From the NCBI RefSeq assembly GCF_026262505.1, contig NC_067206.1, positions 29,713,896-29,777,895 of the forward strand: DNA of 64,000 nucleotides, in the 5' to 3' direction. The notes under the pieces are model-generated. The model worked only from the letters and a program-made list of their open reading frames with translations, did no database searches and was not told the origin of the DNA. Each line of letters opens with the position of its first letter. The first letter of the stretch is position 1. This stretch comes from Trichomonas vaginalis G3 (taxonomy: Eukaryota > Parabasalia > Trichomonadida > Trichomonadidae). Shown piece by piece: positions 43,570 to 51,023 of this stretch. The position numbers and the translations under genes were made by a program.

Positions 43570-44590
43570 CCCAGATTTGCTTTACTTTTACCACTCCTTT
43601 AAGGCTGGGGAAAACACCCATCGTTCACTATTTTGTCACTTTTATTTTACGTACGTAAAATGGTTGAAGACTATCCTGGGCACCTAAGTCTCGCATTATT
43701 AGAAGCCCAATTAGAAAGTGGTGAATTTGCATATCAAAAGAGGTATCAAAAATATTATTTAAAGGTTGATCTCATTCAATTAGTGTTTGATTATTTTGAA
43801 GTTTGCTCAAATGTACATATTCCTCCAAACTTTTGTCGATTAGAAAGGCTTACTAACATAAAGAGAAGATCGCTCAACTATTATCATAGCAAATGGAAGG
43901 TAAATAGAAGTTACCGCCCAGGACAGAATTTTGGATTAGGAAGGAGACTTTTTACTAACGAACAAGAACAACAAATATCAGAATTATAACGAATGCAATA
44001 TATAAATGTCGGAATAGCAATAAGAAGAAGGCATTTAAAAAGTATGTTGTGGGAATTTTATAAAAGTTTTGATCCAGAGGTTCGCGAGTTCATGGATGAA
44101 CGGAGACTATCGTATCGATTCATAAATGACTTCACTAAGAGGAATAAGTTGTCATTCCGTATGATACGAAGCAAGAAAAGAGAAGAAGTCGACCAATCTC
44201 AAGTAGAATTGTTCATCACAGAAGTAAATAACATTATTGAATACCTTCCGTTAAACAGGATCTTCAACATGGACGAGACTCCTGTAAATTTTGTTTTCTT
44301 ACATGGAAAAGTTCTTGCCAATGTAGGAGATCAAGTTACAGCTCATCTACCTAATGATTTCAAACAATCCTTTACAGCAATCTGTACAATTTCGTTGGAT
44401 TGTAAGTTATTTCCAACAATTTTCCTAGCAACAGGAAAAACTGACTTGTGCCACAGACAGTTTGATGGGATCAAAACGAGATATCCATACAAAATAATGC
44501 ATTCTGGTGGTAACACGAGTACAGATGTAATGTTGGACTATCTTGAACTTCTTCATGATTGGGCAAATAAAGTTAGTATCCCTAAGTTGT
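43570..44590 (+). mobile_element. Pogo/Tc1-mariner-type DNA transposon, interrupted by a Polinton
   Basis: The left terminal repeat (43,570-43,594, begins CCCAGATTTGCTTTAC) is preceded by TA (43,568-43,569) and is identical to the repeats of the copy at 7,730-9,000. The transposase gene begins 65 bp inside. The element is cut at about 44,580-44,600, where the sequence turns into the GC-richer start of the Polinton. The right part and right terminal repeat are not seen in the window; they would be expected beyond the Polinton's far end. Confidence 0.75.
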
Positions 44591-44600
44591 GTACTGTGGC
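43660..44600 (+). pseudogene. Pogo-like (DDE_1) transposase, truncated
   Basis: The N-terminal 110 codons form a helix-turn-helix, DNA-binding-type region (LTNIKRRSLNYYHSKWKVNR). One in-frame stop (TAA, 43,987-43,989) separates it from the catalytic domain in the same frame. The first catalytic Asp is in NMDETPVNF, the usual pogo/Tigger form, followed by the beta strands FTAICTISLDCKLFPTIFLA. The frame ends within the catalytic domain, before the second Asp can be seen, because a Polinton is inserted there. The ATG at 43,660 follows TTTGTCACTTTTA, a host-type initiator. The gene is dead by the stop and by the insertion. Confidence 0.75.
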
Positions 44601-44826
44601 ACTGCGCGCCTCCGTACACCACTTAGCGGTTTTGACACTTTACGAAACCAGTAACGTATATTTTACAACACAACCATAACACCAACTTAACCTTAAATAT
44701 TTACAAAACCATCTGACACATAAACAACTTCACTAACGACTTCACTAACGAATTCCCTACCGTCCTCACTAAATAAAAATAACCTTATTTTTATTTTTTT
44801 TAAATTTTTTATTTCATTACAAAGAC

Positions 44827-45261
44827 ATGTCCGACTACATTTACTATGACTCTTTCCCAGAACGTTTCCGTGAACTATTCAAAACTCAAGTAAAACTGAG
44901 AAACATGCATTTTAACAAAGACAGACCCATTGACGATGAAAGAAACCCTGAATATATTACAATCCCTTATGACGCAAAGTTCATTGCATACATTCCTTAT
45001 GGTCGCAGAGGAACGAAAACTATTTCAACAAAGAACAAAAATTATTTCTGGAGCGATGAAGAAAATTGCCTTATCTACATAAATGCATACTTAAATAAAG
45101 CTACATATTGTACAAAAGAAGGTTGGACTGGATTTGAGCTCTACATATACGACGACGATGGAAACAGACGTTGTGTATACCCATACGATAATATGTACCA
45201 TTGTTTTCATCAAGCATTAAACGAATACATAGTCAGTAAGGGTCTCATTCCTGCTGAGTAG
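44827..45261 (+). CDS. Polinton-associated protein, unassigned
   Basis: The 144-residue product is an intact frame (MSDYIYYDSFPERFRELF), rich in Tyr and charged residues, without membrane segments. Strand-like segments (YITIPYDAKFIAYIPYG; FELYIYDDDGNRR) suggest a small beta-rich fold. It is the gene nearest to the left terminus. A TTTCATTACAAAG initiator-like word lies just before the ATG. Family unknown. It is convergent with the next minus-strand gene, and a palindrome-bearing 3' motif lies between them. Confidence 0.65.
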   Translation: MSDYIYYDSFPERFRELFKTQVKLRNMHFNKDRPIDDERNPEYITIPYDAKFIAYIPYGRRGTKTISTKNKNYFWSDEENCLIYINAYLNKATYCTKEGWTGFELYIYDDDGNRRCVYPYDNMYHCFHQALNEYIVSKGLIPAE

Positions 45262-45350
45262 AAATGTTATATTTTTGTTCCCACATTTATTTAAAAATTA
45301 ATGATATCACCACTCCCACACGTATGAAAACATAGCGCAAAAATATATTT

Positions 45351-45397
45351 AGGTGAAGTGGTGAGATCTCACCTGTTTTTTCACCTGTTTTTTCACC
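45351..45397. repeat. GGTGAGATCTCACC 3'-end motif, copy 1 (inverted)
   Basis: The 14-bp palindrome GGTGAGATCTCACC (45,360-45,373) is flanked by AGGTGAAGT on the left and by two TTTTTTCACC words on the right. It sits between the 3' ends of two convergent genes. Copies 2 and 3 are at 55,190 and 56,914. Confidence 0.75.
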
Positions 45398-45406
45398 CTG
45401 TTGAAT

Positions 45407-45933
45407 TCATTGTTTTATAACTCTCTTCCTTGGTTTCTTTTTAGTTGCTTTCTTCACGTCTGTCTCCAACTTGACTGTCTTTCTTCTTCGTCCGTAATGA
45501 TACCAGTTACTTCCACCAGTCAATGGGTCAAATGGTCTTTCGTAAGGGTTTCCATACATTCCATAGGGACCATACGGAAGAACTACTGGTGGAGAAGAAA
45601 CATTTTCTTTAGTTCCATCGACTCTATTTAAATGCATTGTTTCACCTTTCATCTGGTCATTAAAGTCTTTTGCGTGTTTTGCAAACTCATCGTCCTTTCC
45701 TAAAGCATTTTCTGACTCAGTCGCAACCAAATTGGATGCTTTATTTATGAGCCCTATTTTATTTAATCTTAACTTCTTTGCAACCCAGCCTCCAATCTTT
45801 CCTTTATTTGCATCTAATGTCTTCGAAACCTTCCTCCACTCATTTTATTTACTGCGTCATAAGCTCCAAGTGCTTTTGCTCCAAATGCTAATGCTTTTGT
45901 TCCCATTGCGCCTAAAGCTGCCCAAGCTACCAT
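45407..45933 (-). pseudogene. Minor virion-type basic protein (Polinton), broken
   Basis: The span starts at the ATG at 45,933 with an Ala/Gly-rich hydrophobic segment (MVAWAALGAMGTKALAFGAK), similar in kind to the tails of the small left-hand Polinton proteins. The rest has a Pro/Gly/Tyr-rich stretch (PYGPYGMYGNPYERPFDPL) and a basic end (KKATKKKPRKRVIKQ). A membrane-active or DNA-condensing minor virion protein is plausible. It is broken, with about one break. Confidence 0.5.
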
Positions 45934-46158
45934 TTACACCATATTAAAATCATCTCTCTTCAATATTATCTCATAAAAGTTCTCGTTACTGGAGAAAGTC
46001 AATGAAACATAAGCGTTCTCACGGGCTTCGCCCTCACCGCTTTGCGGTCTATCTAACTTCTTTCTTATATCATCTATACGCTTCAAAATGTCTGAACAAT
46101 TGCTAACATCTTCTACAACAGTTATTTCATCATGAATGACCTTCAAGAACAAGCTCAT
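45934..46158 (-). CDS. Small Polinton protein carrying a double-hairpin insert
   Basis: A 74-residue frame from the ATG at 46,158 to the TAA at 45,934-45,936, which directly abuts the ATG of the next gene. The N-terminal half is helical (EDVSNCSDILKRIDDIRKKL). The middle (RPQSGEGEAREN) is encoded by the GC-rich double hairpin at 46,023-46,047. The C-terminal half is beta-like (NAYVSLTFSSNENFYEIILK). Function unknown. It is probably a virion accessory gene from context. Confidence 0.55.
   Translation of the reverse strand: MSLFLKVIHDEITVVEDVSNCSDILKRIDDIRKKLDRPQSGEGEARENAYVSLTFSSNENFYEIILKRDDFNMV
45942..45956 (-). promoter_or_regulatory. Embedded promoter-like motif, copy 1
   Basis: TATTAAAATCATCTC (plus strand) lies 8 nt upstream of the minus-strand ATG at 45,933, inside the 3' end of the preceding gene. 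An exact copy stands at 46,168-46,182. Confidence 0.5.
46023..46047 (-). repeat. GC-rich double hairpin, copy 1 (in-frame insert)
   Basis: Two adjacent hairpins with 3-nt loops: GGGC-TTC-GCCC (46,023-46,033) and CCGC-TTT-GCGG (46,037-46,047, closed by an extra A-T pair). On the minus strand it reads CCGCAAAGCGG, TGA, GGGCGAAGCCC and is translated as PQSGEGEA. Confidence 0.85.
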
Positions 46159-46347
46159 TTAATATGCTATTAAAATCATCTCAATAATGAGTCCATCCTT
46201 TCCATCTTTAGGTAGCACAACATCTTTCATTGAAGAAGGTTCGACAAGTCTTATGTTAAACTTACTGACAAAGTTTGTTATACTATAATGCTTGGCGGCG
46301 AATACATATGTTTGAAAGACATAATATAGATTCTTCAGCAAATTCAC
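46159..46347 (-). CDS. Small Polinton protein, unassigned
   Basis: A 62-codon frame that begins with a GTG overlapping the stop of the preceding gene and ends in a TAA abutting the ATG of the next. It has aromatic-rich helix text (NLLKNLYYVFQTYVFAAKHY). It has no ATG at the start, so it could be a translated remnant or the end of a longer gene. Function unknown. Confidence 0.35.
   Translation of the reverse strand: MNLLKNLYYVFQTYVFAAKHYSITNFVSKFNIRLVEPSSMKDVVLPKDGKDGLIIEMILIAY
46168..46182 (-). promoter_or_regulatory. Embedded promoter-like motif, copy 2
   Basis: TATTAAAATCATCTC, identical to 45,942-45,956, lies 9 nt upstream of the minus-strand ATG at 46,158. Confidence 0.5.
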
Positions 46348-47036
46348 TTATACTGGATTTTATAACAATGTTTCACGAGACCAAATGCCACCAATTGAAA
46401 TCTTGTAAGCAATCCTGCTGAACCTTCAACTGTAAACGTCGATGGTAACATTCCACGAAGGTCATCTATTGACATCGTTGAGTCACTGAATTTAAATATT
46501 TTCTTAAAGCAATCGTCATTATCTAACCATGCAATAGCTTTGAAGTTTTCATTCGAATATACATCTGCTTCATTAAATGTAAAACCTGACTTCTTTGCAG
46601 AGATGACTTTAAAATCTATTGAGTTTGTTTCAAAATTATATGCTATGGTAACTTCTGAAGGTAATGGATGTCCTTCCGCAGTAAGTTGTTCTCTCACTAC
46701 CGTTTGAAGCTTTGTATTAAAAACTTTCATGTCATCTCCTGTATCTAAGTTCACATACACAGCAACAGGGAAACTATCTTGCTTCTTTGTTTCATCATTA
46801 TACCTCAAAACATTAAAGTTCTTCAATAATATTGTTCTTCCTGCTGGAATACTTCGAACCTGTCTGATTTCAATAGCTTTCTCACCTCCTACATACTCTA
46901 CCCAGTGTCTTGGATATTCATAAGTATACTGACTTTCTTGAATTTTGGTAGGTTTCATCATAACGTGTTCATAGTATATCTTTATACTCTTGTCAGTTAG
47001 ACTCGGTGCTATGTTCTGAATATTTCTGACTTGCAT
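46344..47036 (-). CDS. Capsid-associated beta-rich protein (Polinton), type A
   Basis: I start at the ATG at 47,036 (MQVRNIQNIAPSLTDKS), which gives 230 residues. The longer open frame runs into the divergent ATPase gene and is less likely. The segment YPRHWVEYVGGEKAIEIRQV has the same skeleton (P..W......EK.I.I) as FPTDWIVNINEEKYIGITSM in the gene at 61,735-62,591, so the two are probably distant paralogues. Strand-rich make-up suggests a jelly-roll or related virion protein. The divergent ATPase ATG is only 16 nt away, implying a shared promoter. Exact role unknown. Confidence 0.55.
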   Translation of the reverse strand: MQVRNIQNIAPSLTDKSIKIYYEHVMMKPTKIQESQYTYEYPRHWVEYVGGEKAIEIRQVRSIPAGRTILLKNFNVLRYNDETKKQDSFPVAVYVNLDTGDDMKVFNTKLQTVVREQLTAEGHPLPSEVTIAYNFETNSIDFKVISAKKSGFTFNEADVYSNENFKAIAWLDNDDCFKKIFKFSDSTMSIDDLRGMLPSTFTVEGSAGLLTRFQLVAFGLVKHCYKIQYK

Positions 47037-47052
47037 TTTTAATGGAGATAAA
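47037..47052. promoter_or_regulatory. 16-nt divergent promoter
   Basis: The ATGs of the type A protein (minus) and the ATPase (plus) are separated by only TTTTAATGGAGATAAA. A similar TTTTAATGAGAATAAA word, read on the minus strand, precedes the penton-type gene at 50,025. Confidence 0.5.
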
Positions 47053-47939
47053 ATGAAGCATTTAATACATGACGTAGATGAAGACATGAATGAAACTACA
47101 GACAAACTTAACTCTTCTCTTATTCTTCCTTTCAGCAAAGATTATGAGTTCTGTTCAAATGGTGTGTATTTCTATTGTGGAAAGATGGGTTCAGGTAAGA
47201 CATTTAACCTCATTCGTCATATACTCATAACAGAGCGTTTAGGAAACAACTCTTACTATGACCAAATCATTATATCAGCAACTTCAGACTCTATGGACTC
47301 AACAGCGAAAACATTTATGTCAAAAGTTCAAGCCTCTGTCGTTAAAGTTCCAGACAGTGAACTCATTGAATTTCTTCAACGTTACATTCGACGTAAGAGG
47401 AAATATTATGCCATCGTTGAATTTATACAGTCAGGAATGCAAAAGACTTCTGAGGAGATGGAAAGAATTATTGACAAACACCACTTACGTCAGTACTCAG
47501 GAGTTTACGATATGAAACGACTGACAAACTACATTCTATCAAAACTTTCAAAATACCCCTTCAAAAAATATCCTTCAAACACTCTGCTCGTTTGCGACGA
47601 CTTCGCCGGTAAAGGTTTAGTGTCAAACCAGACTCACCATTAGCTAACATCATTACTAAAGTCAGACATTACCACTTAACTGTAGCAATACTTATGCAAA
47701 CATGGAGGTTTTTAGCTTTAAACATAAAACGTCTCATAACTGACTTCGTTATCTTTCAAGGTTTCTCACGTTATGATATTGAACTCATTTGGAAACAGTC
47801 AGGTATAACATTACCTTTTGAAGAAATTTGGGAAGCATATAAGTCTCTCATCTCTCCTCGTTCATACCTTGAGATTCATATCATGACTAATACCATTAAA
47901 GTCAAAAATATTCCATGGGAACGACCAACATTGTTTTAA
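47053..47939 (+). pseudogene. Packaging ATPase (Polinton), broken
   Basis: The span has the Walker A P-loop GKMGSGKT at about residue 44 and the Walker B strand TLLVCDDF at about 178, followed by the FQGFSRYDIELIW stretch shared with the left Polinton ATPase. These are the features of A32/FtsK-HerA-type genome-packaging enzymes. It has about one break. The 3' end overlaps the convergent gene by 4 nt. Confidence 0.8.
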
Positions 47940-48454
47940 AGTTTAACCTTCAATTGACTGATGGTAAACAAATTCCATGCATCTCTGTCGCCATTTCTGT
48001 TAATATTTTTGCTGTCATTCATATCATCCACTTCCCCATCCGTTAGCTTTTGAGGATATGCGTTAGAATAGCTGTTCTTAAATGAAGGCTTTTCACCTTT
48101 GAGAGCATAAACTCTATAACTTTCTGCATACTTTATGTTTGAACCTCCTGAGCCATCATTGACATAAATTTTTATAGGCTTCCACCCTTTGTTCATGTTC
48201 CTGCTTCTTCCCTTAGCTCTTTTGTTCAGTAGTTCTACATCTTTATACACAGCTCCTGTCTCAGTGAATTCAACAATATTTTCATTCGTTAGCTTTACAT
48301 TCAAACCCTTGTCGAGTATATTGTTCATTTCATACATATAAAAGGTTTTTATTCTATATGAAATGAGAAGCAAATCCATCTTAGCTGGTGCCGTTAATGT
48401 TCCAATTGAACCAACATCAAATGTTGACTCACGAACGACAAACAATATTGTCAT
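47936..48454 (-). CDS. Polinton-associated protein, unassigned
   Basis: The 172-residue product is intact. It has a beta-like N-terminal half and a polar, Gly/Asn/Lys-rich middle (NKGWKPIKIYVNDGSGGSN). There is no catalytic or metal motif: I looked for the His-Asp/Asn-Cys pattern of the usual Polinton cysteine protease and did not find it. It is convergent with the ATPase. Function unknown. Confidence 0.5.
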   Translation of the reverse strand: MTILFVVRESTFDVGSIGTLTAPAKMDLLLISYRIKTFYMYEMNNILDKGLNVKLTNENIVEFTETGAVYKDVELLNKRAKGRSRNMNKGWKPIKIYVNDGSGGSNIKYAESYRVYALKGEKPSFKNSYSNAYPQKLTDGEVDDMNDSKNINRNGDRDAWNLFTISQLKVKL

Positions 48455-48513
48455 AAAGAACTATAGTTCAGAGTGTTTGAAAGAAAAAGAACCAGAACAG
48501 TGAGCTTGAATCC

Positions 48514-48984
48514 GTGAATTTAAACACAGCTTCAAACGCTAACGCTACATCAGATGTTAAGTTAGAGTATCCACCACTGGACCAAATTCTTTCAAGAGAA
48601 GCCAACGACAATCCTTACACAAATGTTCAAACAAATCCTTCAGATAACGTAGACCATTACCTTCTTCAGTTATACCAAACAATTTTACTCAAAGACGATA
48701 AGAAGCTTTTGACAAATCTTATAAGCAAGAACCAAATAATTCTAACAAAGGAGGACCTTGAAAATGTTATCTCACGAATAACAGGGAAACAATGTGTCAT
48801 TGACTATCTCGACCCTGAAATCGAATGCTGTGGTCAAACTCCACTATTCATGAAAATAGGTAACATCCGCATCATTGAAACACCAGGAACTACAGGAGTT
48901 GAGTTTAAGTATAAATATTCGAACGAGTATACAAAACTTTCAACAGAATATAAACTTTGTTTGAAATATGTTTTAGTAAATTAA
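48514..48984 (+). CDS. Polinton-associated protein, unassigned (start uncertain)
   Basis: The frame is open for 156 codons. It begins without an ATG, reaching back past a GTG, so the 5' end is unclear. The middle is helical (VDHYLLQLYQTILLKDDKKL) and the rest is beta-like (MKIGNIRIIETPGTTGVEFK). No known domain. The GC-rich double hairpin at 48,996 follows 11 nt after the stop. Confidence 0.45.
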   Translation: MNLNTASNANATSDVKLEYPPLDQILSREANDNPYTNVQTNPSDNVDHYLLQLYQTILLKDDKKLLTNLISKNQIILTKEDLENVISRITGKQCVIDYLDPEIECCGQTPLFMKIGNIRIIETPGTTGVEFKYKYSNEYTKLSTEYKLCLKYVLVN

Positions 48985-48995
48985 AGCAGTCAGGA

Positions 48996-49028
48996 GGGCT
49001 CTTTGAGCCCATCTTGGCGCTTTGCGCC
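48996..49028 (-). repeat. GC-rich double hairpin, variant copy 2
   Basis: GGGCTC-TTT-GAGCCC (48,996-49,010), a 5-nt spacer, then GGCGC-TTT-GCGCC (49,016-49,028). The architecture is the same as the other copies, with different stems. It lies just behind the stop of the plus-strand gene, where it could also act as an RNA 3'-end structure. Confidence 0.75.
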
Positions 49029-49045
49029 GTCAGTCAAAAAAAATT

Positions 49046-49288
49046 TCAAGTTAGCAATTTGTAATATCTATCCAAAACTTCTTCAACAGTATCGAACTCA
49101 TCTTCATAATGCAAACCTAATCTTATTGACTTGGTGCAGTTTTCACTAACACAATATTTTTCTGTTCTCTTGACTGACATAACTAATTCATTTGTTTCAT
49201 CAAACAGCAACAACCAAAGTTCATGACCTAATACATAACATTCATACTTTATATTTTTAGCTCTGAGTTCTCTTGTAAGCTGTTGCAT
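49046..49288 (-). CDS. Small Polinton protein
   Basis: An 80-residue frame from the ATG at 49,288 that overlaps the 3' end of the penton-type gene by 40 nt in another frame. It has a beta-hairpin-like middle (CYVLGHELWLLLFDETNELV) and a helical acidic end (DEFDTVEEVLDRYYKLL). Unknown function. Confidence 0.45.
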   Translation of the reverse strand: MQQLTRELRAKNIKYECYVLGHELWLLLFDETNELVMSVKRTEKYCVSENCTKSIRLGLHYEDEFDTVEEVLDRYYKLLT

Positions 49289-50025
49289 TTAATATTTTCT
49301 AAAAAGTCAACTTCAACAGTCATTCGCACTGGTGCCTTCAGTTCTACAGGCTCTCCTTGAAAGTCAACAAGTCTGAATTGCATGTCTTTCAAATTATGAG
49401 GACTAATGCGAACCCATTTACCTAAATGAGTTGCTATGACAGGAACGTTTGGAATGAACATTGAATTGACTGCATAACAGAAGGATTTATATTCTACTGA
49501 ACCTTTACTATTAACTCCTGAAATGCCTGTGACATTAGCTATTTTAGACTCAATGTATAAACAATTACCATAACATACGTATGGAACAGATTTCATCTCA
49601 ATCGTTTTGTCAACACTTTTCAAAGGAAATGTCATATGGTATGCACCCAAAAGAAGTTGGACTCTATGACTCATTTGTGTTATCTTAAACTCCTTCGCAT
49701 AACTAAACTTCAAAACTCCTGCAATAAGTTTAACATTCATTAAGTTTTCTTCGTTATCCTTGTTTATTGTAGTATTTATGAGAGCATTTAACACTCCAGC
49801 TAATGTTTCCATCTTATATTCTACATTATTGTGAAATCTTATTTCGTGCTTCTTTCCATCTATTTCAATCTCCATGAAATCTGTTTCATCTGTTATAACG
49901 AATGAAGCGATAGTATTGAAGTCAACCATTCTGAATGCAAGCGCCTCATTCTGTAGACCTAAGTTTGTTTGTAGCTTTACTGTCCCGTATTCGTTTGGGT
50001 CTGTACTTTGCAAATAGAACAACAT
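49249..50025 (-). CDS. Penton-type minor capsid protein (Polinton)
   Basis: I start at the ATG at 50,025 (MLFYLQSTDPNEYG), giving 258 residues. The C-terminal stretch DMQFRLVDFQGEPVELKAPV is the pattern typical of penton or vertex proteins of Polintons and relatives, where a short strand ending in D is followed by a Gly turn and a Leu strand. The repeated element AFRMVDFNTIASFVITDE near residue 35 is similar. These proteins form the five-fold vertices. The frame is intact. It is divergent from the fibre-like gene at 50,043, with only 17 nt between the ATGs, which suits a shared virion-gene promoter. Confidence 0.6.
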   Translation of the reverse strand: MLFYLQSTDPNEYGTVKLQTNLGLQNEALAFRMVDFNTIASFVITDETDFMEIEIDGKKHEIRFHNNVEYKMETLAGVLNALINTTINKDNEENLMNVKLIAGVLKFSYAKEFKITQMSHRVQLLLGAYHMTFPLKSVDKTIEMKSVPYVCYGNCLYIESKIANVTGISGVNSKGSVEYKSFCYAVNSMFIPNVPVIATHLGKWVRISPHNLKDMQFRLVDFQGEPVELKAPVRMTVEVDFLENIKCNSLQENSELKI

Positions 50026-50042
50026 TTTATTCTCATTAAAAT
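50026..50042. promoter_or_regulatory. 17-nt divergent promoter
   Basis: TTTATTCTCATTAAAAT separates the penton-type and fibre-like ATGs and contains a TCATT initiator for the plus strand. On the minus strand it reads TTTTAATGAGAATAAA. Confidence 0.5.
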
Positions 50043-51016
50043 ATGAGTATAGCTGCATATGCGTATGAAGCTGACAGAGCTAAACGTTTATATTTTGGTC
50101 AATACTCTCTCACACTTACTGACAAATATATTGTTATCACTGATGGAAATACTGAGAAATACATAACATGGAAGGACTATGAAAAGTTTGACCCTATTTT
50201 AACTCCATGTACTATGCCGTTTATAAAGGACGGTGAAATTATTGAAAAAGATAATACAACCGTATATAGGTCTGTTTATGAAGCATTAGAATATATGTTG
50301 AATCATAACCCAAAAAGATTTGACCCAAGCACTACACCATGTGCAATGCCTTTTATTAAGGACGGTGAAATCGTAAGAGTTCCGGATTCAACGGTTTACA
50401 CAGCTGTTCAAAACAGTTTACAAAACATTTTAGCGAATATCTTTAATTCAGAAACTACAGAAATAAAATTACCATATATAACAGATGCTAAAGAAATTAA
50501 ATCAAAAACGACAACATTATTTACGTCACTTAATGATTTAATGACTTATATCATTAATATTCCTGCACCAACTACAGCATTTGATCCAAACTCGACGGTT
50601 TGCAGTGTACCTTTCATAAATGACAGTTCAGTAATTGCTTTAAGGGATTCGACAGTAAATGAATCATTAAAGGCGCCATTAATGAAAATCATTGATTTTA
50701 ATTCATTCACGAATACATATAATTCATTCATTAATGTTTCATACACTTCTAAAGAAGGTGAGCCAAAAACTATCGATAAAGCGGTGTATGAAATAAAAGC
50801 ATCAACGACGAAATTGAATTCGTTAACTTTTGACGGTGATAGTTTGACATAACATCGGGGAAAACAATTTTAACGAAAGAATACTTAAAATCTCATGTTA
50901 GTGAGTTCGTTGAAATTGAAAAAGAAGGTGGAATTAAGTTCGATCCACTGAATTTCATTTTCAGCTTAGCGAATGCGGGTGTTAGTTTCGCTGGACAACT
51001 ATACAGAGTGAAATAA
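50043..51016 (+). pseudogene. Fibre-like repeat protein (Polinton), broken
   Basis: Four imperfect modules of about 60 residues repeat the pattern FDP..TPC.MPFIKDGEI......TVY..V...L (residues 55, 98, 148 and 185). The module start PFIKDGEI and following helix look like a repeated stalk. The span ends with SLANAGVSFAGQLYRVK. Together with the next gene it forms a pair of fibre or attachment-type genes directly downstream of the penton-type gene. It has about one break. Confidence 0.5.
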
Positions 51017-51023
51017 ATGCAAT

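Noticed and set aside
47936-48454. The Polinton cysteine protease
   Set aside because: I looked for the His...Asp/Asn...Gln...Cys pattern and did not find it; no other frame in the window fits either.
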